The translations under genes and the position numbers were made by a program. A DNA stretch of 64,000 bases from Saprospiraceae bacterium (GTDB lineage Bacteria; Bacteroidota; Bacteroidia; Chitinophagales; Saprospiraceae): positions 573,501 through 637,500 of the forward strand of contig JAHBTU010000001.1 in assembly GCA_019638455.1 (NCBI GenBank), written 5' to 3'. This document shows positions 10,501 through 17,274 of the stretch, one piece after another (the first letter of the stretch is position 1; each line of letters begins with the position of its first letter). The notes below the pieces were generated by a model. That model searched no databases. It was given only the letters and a program-made list of their open reading frames with translations, and was not told the DNA's origin.

Positions 10501-12130
10501 CGGTGCCTGTGCAGCCGTTGCTGGTCACGCTGGCCAAAGTGTAGTTGAACGTGCCGGGTGTATTGGGCGTTACCGTGAGTGTATAATTTGGCCCGGTCGT
10601 GGTGATGGGCGGTTGGTTGACACCATTTATTCTATACACAAACGTGTATGTTCCATTGCCCCCATCAAAGTTGATTTCCAAATTAGTGCCCTGCCCCGTA
10701 CAGGCGGTGCTGTTTCCGCTGGTCAGGGTTGCGGTGGGGGTGGGGGTTACTGTGATGTTTGCGCTGCCAGTGCCATTTCCTTCACAGGTATTGCTGGCAG
10801 TCACGCTTACCAAGCTCACATTGGCACTGCTCGTGATGGGGAAATTCCAAGTGAACGGGTTAGTGTTTGCGTTCACGGGTGGCTGTGGCACCCCGTCAAG
10901 TGCATAAACAAAGGTGAATGGGGCGCTGCCATTGGTCATGTTGATAGAAAACACCGCGTTCTGCCCTTGACAGATATTGGCCGGGCCAGTCAAAGTCAAA
11001 TTGCCACTTGGGCTGGGAAAACCCGAAACCGTGAAGACTTGGGGCGGCCCGGTGCAACCGCCGAACGAAGCGGTCACGGTCACGGTAGCCGTTATCGGGA
11101 ATGGAATGATGGGCACATTCGGAATGATAATGTTCCCTTGACCGCTGCCACCCGCGCCGGGTATAGGCAGGCTTGCCGTCCAGTTGTAGGTGGCACCCGG
11201 AGTATCGCCCGAAAAAAGGATATTCACAGCATCCCCGGGGCAAACGGTAAGGTTGGCCACAGGGTCCACTGTTGGGCCAGGGTTCACGGTGATGTTGAAT
11301 GTTTCGGGTGTGCCCGTGCAACCAGCCGAGGTGGGTGTCACGGTTATCGTGGCCGACTGTGGACTGCCCAAACCCGCCGGGGTGGTGAAGTTGATGTTTC
11401 CGGTGCCGGCAGCGCCCAAGCCAATGGCGGTGTTGCTGTTCGTCCAAGAGAAAGTCGGCGGCGGGGTACCCATCCCGCTAAAAGTCACGCCAACCTGCTG
11501 CCCAGAGCAGGCAGTGATGTCGTTTACCGGGTTGACCGTGGGGCGCGGAATGCCAGAAACGGTAACATTGTCGAACCAATAGGTCTCTGCGATGGCTTTA
11601 TTGGCGGGTCTTATTCTGATTCGGATGGAATTGCAGGTGAGGTTATTGACAACTGCCGTCCCCGCTTGACCGCCACAGATGTAGGCGAACTGTACCCACG
11701 TTCCGTTGTTGTCGAGTTCATATTCAAACACCATCTGGTCATGGCCGTTGTCCACAAATGGGTCGCCGGAGCAAGCGAAATAAGGGCCACCCGGCGAGCA
11801 CTCAAACGTCCCAATGAATCCATATTGAACCGAAATGCCGATGTTGCAAAAGTTCTCCGTGTTGATGGCATTTGTGAGCCACTCGTTGTTGTTGGCACCA
11901 CCCGTGGTGGCGCCAGTGGGGCAGCAGGGAGAGCCTTCCATGTCAATTACTTCGAAGCGGCCATTCTGCACGCCCGCAGAGCCAGCGCCGTCGCAATCGG
12001 TAAAATCTTGGGTCCAACCTTGGTTGGCACCACTAAAGTTTTCTTGCCAAATCGTGACTTGGGAAAATGACTTTTGGGAAGAAAAGCAGAGCGCAAAAAA
12101 TGCAAATGGGAGTAAAAAGCGGGATGACAT
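4592..12130 (-). CDS. giant repetitive T9SS-secreted adhesin with gliding-motility-type C-terminal domain
   Basis: 2512 residues. A signal peptide (MSSRFLLPFAFFALCFSSQ) fixes the ATG at 12130; an in-frame start 33 codons earlier would precede it with unrelated sequence. Residues about 25-195 are a Cys-rich, jelly-roll-like domain. From about 200 come two PKD-like domains, then seven Ig-like repeats of about 85-90 residues sharing F.FVY..NG..QP and CxGxV. Residues 998-2090 hold four tandem super-modules, each one Ig-like repeat plus a Cys-rich module with NC.C.T.AGT and TYY.SAIAGN. Two SprB-like repeats (LPPGDYAVTLTNAVGC near 2210) follow. Residues about 2415-2512 are the CHU_C-type sorting domain (VYLPNIIKPESNELND, YDRWGELLFE). 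It is probably carried across the outer membrane by the type IX system for adhesion or gliding. No catalytic domain was seen. Confidence 0.9.
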   Translation of the reverse strand: MSSRFLLPFAFFALCFSSQKSFSQVTIWQENFSGANQGWTQDFTDCDGAGSAGVQNGRFEVIDMEGSPCCPTGATTGGANNNEWLTNAINTENFCNIGISVQYGFIGTFECSPGGPYFACSGDPFVDNGHDQMVFEYELDNNGTWVQFAYICGGQAGTAVVNNLTCNSIRIRIRPANKAIAETYWFDNVTVSGIPRPTVNPVNDITACSGQQVGVTFSGMGTPPPTFSWTNSNTAIGLGAAGTGNINFTTPAGLGSPQSATITVTPTSAGCTGTPETFNITVNPGPTVDPVANLTVCPGDAVNILFSGDTPGATYNWTASLPIPGAGGSGQGNIIIPNVPIIPFPITATVTVTASFGGCTGPPQVFTVSGFPSPSGNLTLTGPANICQGQNAVFSINMTNGSAPFTFVYALDGVPQPPVNANTNPFTWNFPITSSANVSLVSVTASNTCEGNGTGSANITVTPTPTATLTSGNSTACTGQGTNLEINFDGGNGTYTFVYRINGVNQPPITTTGPNYTLTVTPNTPGTFNYTLASVTSNGCTGTVGGSYSLTVVQSPTATLIGGGTVCAGQPITLTITFTGGGPYTVNYTANGDPQPPITTSSNTYLFSVAPATSTTYELTDVTANGCPGTVQGIAIVNVNPSPTGTLVSGNSAICNGEPVVLTFNFTGPSPYSFVYSVNNVNQPAINTSQSTYTLTVNPTINSTYTLVSVTGGGCNGAVNGTYTVTVGTPPTASISGDTIICPGDTANLLVNFTGTAPFTFVYKANGINQPSITTSNNPYILQVVPSTLTAYMLDSVASNGCSGTVSGMATVSLAPAISATISGGGQICTGGSGTNVFINFTGPGPYTFILTANNVPIDTITTDTTFYSIPVNPPNGTIYRLSSVSNGFCNGTVSGQAVVFVFTPPTAILSGDQTFCDSANTNVMIDFTGTGPFSVYYSINGIAQIPDTTFDDPYFIPIVTTVTTTITLDSIKSPGCDGIPMGSATITVNYAPSYTNLTTNCNFVAGTYTISFNVLGATLPLTLLSGSGTFTGTQFTSNPIPIGQPYNFVFRDANDCGNVTVSGPSNCNCQTNAGTMNLAPIEVCVGETATATHNGNFVNDGDDILRFILHTNPALPIGTILGWNTTPSFTFGANMTAGVTYYISAIAGNNDGSGNVDLNDPCRSVSQGTPVTFFQPPTANIGPGDTICAGNQAIIPVTLTGISPFSLTWAVNGVPQPTVNNITNSTYQIAITPVNDVTITLISVGDARCVASVADTAIVVVNTPPQVSNLLVTCDFQTQTYTLTLDVAGAPPYTVSGGIGGSFAGNVFTSDPIPVSSPNYLLTIADANMCSQATVSGTANCNCPTNAGTMSQTQVGVCENDTLNVPPTTGETLDADDELLYILHTTPGSPPGTILAWNNIPQFNFQPGMLTNTTYYVSAIAGNPGAPGQIDLNDPCVSIAQGTPVIFYAQPTADLVALDTGICENRLVTITVNFTGTAPFSFVYSVNNVPQPAVTGINVNTFSFTTTYSQNTQIRLVSVSDQFCSGGIVQGEVNITIEGIPLITNVQTICDATGNNYTVSFTIQGGEPPYSVTGVMGTVTGNQFESVPIPSGSPYSINLSDANICGVTFLVGSYSCDCSTMAGNLVQTPLTLCSQDVAALPAATGTVLDGNDALIYLLVTTTNPSTWTILASNSTPTFSFNAATMSPNTPYFIVAVAGNSTGSGVDFTDICLSVAVGPTVTWRAPVTAVISGPTSVCAGVPTTLNVAFTGAGPFTFTYNNGTPQTITTSDNPYSLAVTPSTNVSSITLNSVAGAGNCAGTVSGNVVVSPAVQALNVQTICDFATQTYTLQFDISNGAAPNTTYTITGVTGTLTDTSFVSNPIPGTQPYNVTITSPDGCSTTIAGEANCLCTTEAGTLTVVAANACLPDGQVSVQVNGQVLDANDVLQYILYQDATQLPNGILAVSNNPQLGFQTGMTAGTTYFVSAIAGNNDGTGNVNLNDLCLSISPGVPVVFRQPPTATLAGSSSFCAGGNAAFQIQFTGTAPFKFVYAVNGNPQSPITAPGNTFNISTNNVQQNQVFTLISVEDAFCTGTVSGQADVSIIPPPTGSLIGDATICAGGSTTLGLSLTGGASYDVTIGGGSTPIVLTGVQSGATVDVMPATTTTYTITNLIAQGNACPPVIGLTATVTVSDLTGNATVSNYNGFGVSCPNGDDGSITITPSGDVSQVTAVWNNGATGLQLNNLPPGDYAVTLTNAVGCTWTQSFQLSAPPGLSIQVSSTSPTCFGDSDGSLTVQSISGGATPFILTLNNLTNTVVNSFPITLNNLEAGAYLLAVADANDCVTEQSVDIVAPPQLTVDLGPDVTINFGDSIQLDARLNMTAFESFAWSPTDYLLTPDSLSTMAKPPVSQIYSITVIDTTGCPATDQLRIIVQKQNRVYLPNIIKPESNELNDAFTVYAGAEVARVRFMRIYDRWGELLFENKDFAPNDEQSGWRGRAKGNLVNPGVFVYVVEVEYFDGTSQILSGDVTVIR

Positions 12131-12195
12131 AATTGAAATTCGGACTTCAATAATTGGATGAAACACGGGATTTTTTGTCAAAAAAACAGCTTTTG

Positions 12196-12277
12196 GTATA
12201 GTCGGCGCAGAGTGGTTTTGAACGAACAATCCAACCTTTTCTAATCTTTATGTTCAAAACCACTCTGCGCCGACTAT
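12196..12277. repeat. inverted repeat with 27-bp perfect arms, related to the 179-bp element
   Basis: The arms 12196-12222 and 12251-12277 are exact inverted copies around a 28-base loop. The arm contains GTGGTTTTGAAC, shared with the dispersed 179-bp element (12427-12605, 36572-36750), and its outer end TATAGTC equals that element's left end. It looks like a head-to-head pair of element ends. It lies 65 bp before the adhesin start, so it could sit in or near that promoter. Confidence 0.7.
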
Positions 12278-12426
12278 AATCAGGGCGGCTAAGGTATGGC
12301 AAAAAGCCGCAAAGCATCTCAACGATAACACGCGATGGGTAAGGCTTTGCAAAAAATTCACACGCGAACCTTTCCGTTTTCTCCAAAAGTTGACTTTCAC
12401 CCTACTTTTACTGCCTGCTTTTCATT

Positions 12427-12605
12427 TATAGCCAACGCAAGTCAGCCCCGTTCGCTTCACTTGGCCGGGCAAGCCCCTGAGTACAGGGTCTGACAAGGTG
12501 GTTTTGAACGAACAGCGCTCACAATCCTTTGAAAATCATACAAATCAATCAAGGAAATCCCTGCTTTGCCAACGGGCAGATTCAAATCCTCTTTAATCTG
12601 GGTAT
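12427..12605 (+). repeat. 179-bp dispersed intergenic element, full copy B
   Basis: Base-by-base comparison with 36572-36750 gives equal length and 11 mismatches (about 94% identity). It starts TATAGYCAAC and ends TTTAATCTGGGTAT. The first third contains the 30-bp hairpin motif (12446-12475). Its right end is six bases from the yggS start codon, so it must carry or replace the leader of that gene. Of the 12131-12610 gap, this element and the hairpin at 12196-12277 are the recognisable parts; 12278-12426 shows nothing. Confidence 0.8.
12446..12475 (+). repeat. 30-bp hairpin motif, copy 1
   Basis: CCCCGTTCGCTTCACTTGGC followed by CGGGCAAGCC. CTTG and CAAG pair around GCCGGG. One of five same-orientation copies (32635, 34676, 36591, 43990); here it is inside the 179-bp element. 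Confidence 0.7.
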
Positions 12606-12610
12606 CAAAA

Positions 12611-13267
12611 ATGATGCTAAACGAACTACTCCGCGAACTTGCTGCCAAAAATGTCACCTTGGTTGCCGTTTCCAAAACCCACCCACCCGAACGAGTGATG
12701 GAAATCTATCGGCAGGGCCATCGCATCTTCGGCGAGAACCGCGTACAAGAGATGCTTGCAAAACAAGCCGCGCTGCCCGCCGACATCGAATGGCACTTGA
12801 TTGGCCATTTGCAGACAAATAAAGTGAAATTCATCGCGCCTTTTGTGCGGATGATTCATTCGGTGGACAGCCTTAAGCTGCTCCAAGAAATTGACAAACA
12901 AGCAAGCAAGGTGCATCGCGTCGTGGATTGCCTGCTACAGTTTCACATCGCTAAGGAAGTGACCAAGTTCGGTCTCGACGAAGCGGAAGCCCGCACATTG
13001 CTCGCCAGCGAGACATTCCAGCAAATGAAAAACGTACGGGTTTGCGGTGTGATGGGCATGGCTACTTTCACCGATGATGCGGAACTGGTGCGCCGCGAAT
13101 TCCGACATTTGAAATCTATTTTTCAAAACCTCAAAACGAATTATTTCTCCTCAAGCCTCCATTTCCGCGAAATCTCGATGGGAATGTCGGACGATTGGCG
13201 CATTGCCGTGGAAGAGGGGAGCACGATAGTGCGCATCGGGAGTTTGATTTTTGGCGAGCGACATTGA
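12611..13267 (+). CDS. YggS family pyridoxal phosphate-binding protein
   Basis: 218 residues, a single-domain alanine-racemase-like barrel. LVAVSKTHPPERV (residues about 16-28) carries the lysine that binds PLP; GENRVQEM, WHLIGHLQTNK, HSVDS and MGMSDDW are family signatures, and VRIGSLIFGER is the usual phosphate-binding end. These proteins bind PLP without a strong catalytic activity and keep cytoplasmic B6 and some amino-acid pools balanced. The start is ATG-ATG at 12611/12614; in-frame codons further upstream lie in the 179-bp repeat and are not genuine. The gene stands alone before the SMP-30 gene (82 bp gap). Confidence 0.9.
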   Translation: MMLNELLRELAAKNVTLVAVSKTHPPERVMEIYRQGHRIFGENRVQEMLAKQAALPADIEWHLIGHLQTNKVKFIAPFVRMIHSVDSLKLLQEIDKQASKVHRVVDCLLQFHIAKEVTKFGLDEAEARTLLASETFQQMKNVRVCGVMGMATFTDDAELVRREFRHLKSIFQNLKTNYFSSSLHFREISMGMSDDWRIAVEEGSTIVRIGSLIFGERH

Positions 13268-13349
13268 CCCCCGTTTTACAAATGTTATGACCAAGTGGGC
13301 CGTCCGAACGGCTCAACCATGCGGATAATCGAATCAATCGAACTCTATT

Positions 13350-14387
13350 ATGACATCACATCTCTCCTTGCTTCCTTTCTGCTTTGCTGTCCTGTTGTTG
13401 GTAGCCTGCAAACAAGAGGCCTCTCAAAAAACGTCCTCGAAGCAATCTCGTTATGCCACTACTGGCAAAATCGAACGCTTCCACCCTTTGCTTGACAGCA
13501 TCATCGCCTTCGATGCCAACATCGAAATACTGGCCGAAGGATTTGAATGGACAGAAGGCCCGCTTTGGATAAAAGATGGTGCCTTTCTCCTCTTCACCGA
13601 TATTCCGCCCAACCGAGTCATGCGCTGGAAAGAAGGGGAGGGGACGAGCATCTATTTGACACCTTCCGGCTATACTGGTGAGCAAGCTCGCACGGGCGAA
13701 CCGGGTGCAAACGGATTGCTGCTTGACGGCAAAGGCCTGCTCGTGCTTTGCCAACATGGCGACCGTCGTGTAGCTCGCATGAACGCGCCGCTCCAACAAC
13801 CCCGACCCGAATTCACGACCCTCGCCGACCGATGGGATGGCAAGCAGCTCAACAGCCCTAACGATGCTGTCTTTGACAGTAAAGGCCGATTGTATTTCAC
13901 CGACCCGCCTTATGGTTTGGAAAAACAAATGGATGACCCGTTTAAAGAAATCCCTTTTCAAGGAGTTTACCTGCTTCAACCCAATGGCACGCTGGACCTC
14001 TTGGTTGATTCGCTCACTCGCCCCAACGGTATCGCTTTTTCGCCTGACGAAAGGACGCTGTACGTCGCCAATTCCGACCCAAACAAAGCCATCTGGGTGG
14101 CTTACGATGTGCGACCCGACGGGATGCTGGGCCATGGCCGCTTGTTTCACGATGCCACCTCCAAAGTGTCGAAAGAGATGCCTGGTTTGCCAGATGGCCT
14201 TAAGGTCAATGCACAAGGAATCATATTTGCCACAGGGCCGGGAGGTGTGTGGGTATTTCATCCAGACGGAACGGTACTCGGCAGGATAGACACGGGGCAG
14301 GCAACTTCCAACTGCGCTTTTGGCAATGAGGGGAAGGCGCTTTACCTCACGGCGGACGACTACCTGATGCGGGTCTGGCTAAAATAA
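13350..14387 (+). CDS. SMP-30/gluconolactonase/LRE family lipoprotein
   Basis: 345 residues with a lipoprotein signal ending in LLLVAC (lipobox Cys near residue 20), so it is probably anchored in a membrane facing the periplasm. The rest is a six-bladed propeller of the SMP-30 family: AEGFEWTEGPLWI near 60 supplies the first metal-ligand Glu, GANGLLLDG and LNSPNDAVFDSKGRLYFTDPPYG hold the Asn/Asp metal site, and RPNGIAFSPDERTLYVAN holds the last ligand Asp. It is predicted to hydrolyse sugar lactones or related esters, but the substrate is unknown. The start is ATG. A symmetrical hairpin four bases after the stop ends transcription. Confidence 0.88.
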   Translation: MTSHLSLLPFCFAVLLLVACKQEASQKTSSKQSRYATTGKIERFHPLLDSIIAFDANIEILAEGFEWTEGPLWIKDGAFLLFTDIPPNRVMRWKEGEGTSIYLTPSGYTGEQARTGEPGANGLLLDGKGLLVLCQHGDRRVARMNAPLQQPRPEFTTLADRWDGKQLNSPNDAVFDSKGRLYFTDPPYGLEKQMDDPFKEIPFQGVYLLQPNGTLDLLVDSLTRPNGIAFSPDERTLYVANSDPNKAIWVAYDVRPDGMLGHGRLFHDATSKVSKEMPGLPDGLKVNAQGIIFATGPGGVWVFHPDGTVLGRIDTGQATSNCAFGNEGKALYLTADDYLMRVWLK

Positions 14388-14390
14388 AAA

Positions 14391-14419
14391 AAGTCGCACC
14401 TGTGGGATAGGTGCGACTT
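14391..14419. terminator. hairpin between convergent SMP-30 and small membrane-protein genes
   Basis: AAGTCGCACCT (14391-14401) pairs with AGGTGCGACTT (14409-14419) around a 7-base loop, with an A run before and T-rich sequence after. It can serve both converging genes. Confidence 0.8.
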
Positions 14420-14456
14420 CTGTTCTCTCGTTTACTTTCGGGTTGATATCAGAAGA

Positions 14457-14660
14457 TTATGGCAGATTGACAGCCTTTGCTTGCGGCTGTGGTCGTTCCT
14501 TTTCGAGCTTGACTGGTTCGGGGATGCGCGGTTGGTTCGAGGACTCCTCGCTCGTGTAGAGGTACAAAAGGGCTGCAAGAGCAAGGTGGAGGGCGATGGC
14601 CAGCACCAAAGCGTGGCGTCGGCTTTGGCGCTCGTTGCGTTCTGCGAGGTAGTGTGACAT
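14457..14660 (-). CDS. 67-residue single-pass membrane protein resembling a TonB N-terminus
   Basis: Short ORF with an arginine-rich cytoplasmic start (MSHYLAERNERQSRRHA), one membrane helix (LVLAIALHLALAALLYLY) and a Pro/Lys/Glu tail (PEPVKLEKERPQPQAKA). This is the layout of the first part of TonB-type energy transducers, but the C-terminal receptor-binding domain is absent and no continuation is seen downstream. The ATG at 14660 is chosen because the longer in-frame version adds an unrelated stretch. It lies 104 bp after maf on the same strand and ends before the shared terminator. The function is unknown; it could be a relic or a true microprotein. Confidence 0.5.
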   Translation of the reverse strand: MSHYLAERNERQSRRHALVLAIALHLALAALLYLYTSEESSNQPRIPEPVKLEKERPQPQAKAVNLP

Positions 14661-14764
14661 GATAGAAAAAAAGTTTAACTGGTTAATTGTTGGGAAAAAC
14701 AAAGCGTGAACGATGGAACTCATAAAATTAGTTCATCGCCAGGTGCTGACATCTGTTAAAACTA

Positions 14765-15340
14765 TCATAAAAAGTCACGCAAGGCCGCATACACCAAGTC
14801 AACGGGTAGTCCCATCACATTCTGAAATGTGCCTTCAATCCGGGTGATTTTACAGTGGCCAATCCAATCCTGCGCGCCATAAGAGCCTGCCTTGTCGAAA
14901 GGCTGCCAGATGCGGATGTAGTAGTCAATTTCCTCGTCGCTCAGTTCGGCGAACCAGACTTTTGTGATGCCTGCAAATACCTTTTCCCTTTCTTTTGCCA
15001 ACAAGCAGACCCCAGTGACGACGGTGTGTTGCTTGCCCGAAAGCTGCCGAATCATGCGAAAAGCTTCGCTATAGTCGCTGGGCTTGTTGAAAATGATGTC
15101 GTCCAGAATGACGACCGAATCGGCGGCCAACACAACTTCGCGTGCTTTTATCAGATGTGCCGCCGCGTGGGCTTTTCGTTGGGCCAGCCACGGGGCCACC
15201 TCCGTCGGAGGCATTTCGGGGGGGAAGCTTTCATCCACATCAAACGCTTGCACCGAAAAATCAAAGCCCGCCTCCTGCAATAGTTGCTTGCGACGCGGGC
15301 TTTGAGAAGCGAGAATAAGGGGACGGGAAAAATTGAGCAT
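14765..15340 (-). CDS. maf: Maf family nucleotide pyrophosphatase
   Basis: 191 residues. LILASQSPRRKQLLQEAGFD (residues about 7-26) is the Maf N-terminal signature with the S.SPRR loop; VLAADSVVILDD carries the catalytic Asp, and KPSDYSEAFRMIRQLSGK and YDKAGSYGAQ-like segments (here FDKAGSYGAQDW) complete the pocket. Maf enzymes hydrolyse non-canonical or modified nucleoside triphosphates to monophosphates and can affect septation. A TTG four codons upstream also reads in frame; the ATG at 15340 has an AAAGG about 13 bases before it. Last major gene of the porP - thioredoxin-like - maf run (22 bp gap). Confidence 0.92.
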   Translation of the reverse strand: MLNFSRPLILASQSPRRKQLLQEAGFDFSVQAFDVDESFPPEMPPTEVAPWLAQRKAHAAAHLIKAREVVLAADSVVILDDIIFNKPSDYSEAFRMIRQLSGKQHTVVTGVCLLAKEREKVFAGITKVWFAELSDEEIDYYIRIWQPFDKAGSYGAQDWIGHCKITRIEGTFQNVMGLPVDLVYAALRDFL

Positions 15341-15362
15341 CAAAAAATTCAACCTTTATGGC

Positions 15363-17261
15363 TTATGGCGCTGCTTTGGCGGCTTCAATCATCAGGCTCA
15401 ACTCCTCCACCAGCGCATCGGCGCTGCCGCTGTAGCCGATGCTTTTGAAGCGGATTTTACCCTTGCCATCCACCACAAACTTGGTGGGGATGCCAGACAC
15501 GCCAAACGAAGTGACCACTTTGTTGTCGTTGTCCATCAACACATTGAAAGTGTATCCGTTGTTCTTGATAAATTCGTTCGCGTTTTTCTCTTTTTCCGCG
15601 ACGTTTTCCCAAGTGTCCACAAAAACGAAGGCCACGTTGGGGTCGCTCTGATATTTGTCCACAGCCTGCTGCATACCGGGGAAAGACGCTTTGCATGGGC
15701 CGCACCATGTTGCCCAAAAGTCAACGACGACCACCTTGCCGCGCAGTTTTTCGAGGCTGACCGTTTCGCCTTTCAAGTTTTTCAGCGTGAAGGATGGGGC
15801 AGGCTCGTCGAGCATTTTTTTCAATAACTCTTCCCTGCGATTGTTGTGCGCGATGCGCTCCAAAGCAGCCAGATAGACCGCATAGCCGGTGCTGGATTTG
15901 TCTTCGGCGAGATATGCTTTCTGGAACTGTTCTTTCATTTTTGCGCTGGCCGCGCCTTTTAGGATGAATCCTTCGAGTTGATGACGGAGGTCGGGCGAGC
16001 CTGCGCGTTCGAGGTAGCCCGTGAAACGCTCATTGAAGTCCATGTTGCCGTACTCGTTGATGGCCACTGCTTCTGCTTGATATTCGGAGGCTTTGAGCGG
16101 GTCGCCAGCCTTGTCGAGTATGTAGGCGTAGGTGTCGGCGTACATGGCGTAAGTATTTTTGCGCCTGTCGTCCCATGCTTTTTTGGTCAAAACCGCGGGC
16201 TTGGCATCAGCGGGGGCTGAGATTTCTCGCTTTGCCCATGCGGTGGCTTCGGCGGCCAATTTTTGGGCCATTGCCAAATCCTCTCCCTTTTCGGCCAATT
16301 CCCATGCGATGTTGTTGTAAGCGTTGGCACGTTGCGCGGCAGAAGTCTTTGCTGCTACGGCGCTGAATGCTTGCCAGCTTTTTTGCTCGCCCAACTGACC
16401 CAGTATTTGTGCGTACTGCTGTTCCAGCGCGTTTTTTTCCTCGTCGTTTTTTGGCGGAAAATCTTTCTTGAACGCATCCAGCAATGCTTCTCGCTTGCTC
16501 AGGTCGGACTCCGTGCTGGCCGCTCGGAATCGGTCTTGGCGGGCGGCAGCGTCTGGGAATTTCGATTTGAATTTTTCTCGCGCTGCGGTGGCCTTATTGG
16601 TCTCTTTGAGGCGATTGTAGGTGTTGATGAGCGAGTTCAAGTCGCTTTCCGATAGGCTGGGGTTGTTTTCCATTTCTTCCAACACTGCCAGCGCCTCTCT
16701 CTTGCCGTCGTCGCCGCGTTTGGCTCGCAGTGTAGCGTTGACGTATGTATTGAAATACTTTTTCTTCAAATCGGGACGGGCGACGAAGGCTTGGTTGAGC
16801 CAGTCGAGCGCCCATTCGGGTTGGTTTTCCAAGTCGAGCAAGCGTCCCCAATCGGAAAACAGAACGGCCTGTGCGGCAAGTGCCTCCGGCATCGGATGCT
16901 TCGAGGCATCGCACATTTGAATGAAATAACCTTTGCGCTGGTTGTTGTCGCGCCGTTCGCCAGCCTGTATCATGATGCCCGCCACCAATGTCTGGGGATG
17001 CGAGGTGTAGGTGCCAACGACGCGATTCCCTTCGCTGCGCAAGTCCAACTCCTTCAATTCGGGGGTCTTTTCCACATATTCCAACACCAACATTTCAATC
17101 GTTTCCGCGTCTTTCAACGGGCCTCCGAGCCAGTTGTACTCAATGCGAATGGCTTCTCCGGGCTTGGGTTGCGCGGGTGTGATTTTTAAGTTTGCCCAGT
17201 TTGATTGAGCTGCGAGCGAGCAGGGAAGCAGGAACGCGAAGAGAAAGAGGGTATTTCTCAT
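15363..17261 (-). CDS. secreted thioredoxin-fold (TlpA/ResA-like) protein with helical repeat region
   Basis: 632 residues. Signal peptide 1-18, a beta-rich N-terminal part (about 20-120), a long helical TPR-like region (about 130-480), and a C-terminal thioredoxin fold (about 490-625) with the redox motif FWATWCGPCKASFPGMQ and cis-Pro segment SGIPTKFVVDGKG. It probably works in the periplasm as a thiol-disulfide reductase with the helical part as partner-binding module. WCGPC is intact. It starts 13 bp after the porP/sprF stop and 22 bp before maf, so the three are likely co-transcribed. Coupling to T9SS assembly is a possibility suggested only by position. Confidence 0.85.
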   Translation of the reverse strand: MRNTLFLFAFLLPCSLAAQSNWANLKITPAQPKPGEAIRIEYNWLGGPLKDAETIEMLVLEYVEKTPELKELDLRSEGNRVVGTYTSHPQTLVAGIMIQAGERRDNNQRKGYFIQMCDASKHPMPEALAAQAVLFSDWGRLLDLENQPEWALDWLNQAFVARPDLKKKYFNTYVNATLRAKRGDDGKREALAVLEEMENNPSLSESDLNSLINTYNRLKETNKATAAREKFKSKFPDAAARQDRFRAASTESDLSKREALLDAFKKDFPPKNDEEKNALEQQYAQILGQLGEQKSWQAFSAVAAKTSAAQRANAYNNIAWELAEKGEDLAMAQKLAAEATAWAKREISAPADAKPAVLTKKAWDDRRKNTYAMYADTYAYILDKAGDPLKASEYQAEAVAINEYGNMDFNERFTGYLERAGSPDLRHQLEGFILKGAASAKMKEQFQKAYLAEDKSSTGYAVYLAALERIAHNNRREELLKKMLDEPAPSFTLKNLKGETVSLEKLRGKVVVVDFWATWCGPCKASFPGMQQAVDKYQSDPNVAFVFVDTWENVAEKEKNANEFIKNNGYTFNVLMDNDNKVVTSFGVSGIPTKFVVDGKGKIRFKSIGYSGSADALVEELSLMIEAAKAAP

Positions 17262-17274
17262 AGCAAAGGGAATT

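Noticed and set aside
10346..12070. 574-codon plus-strand ORF opposite the adhesin
   Set aside because: Antisense reading of the repetitive gene; composition follows the adhesin codon pattern and no domain is recognisable.
12131..12229. Earlier start of the adhesin frame
   Set aside because: The added 33 residues precede a normal signal peptide that starts at 12130 and are not part of any secretion signal.
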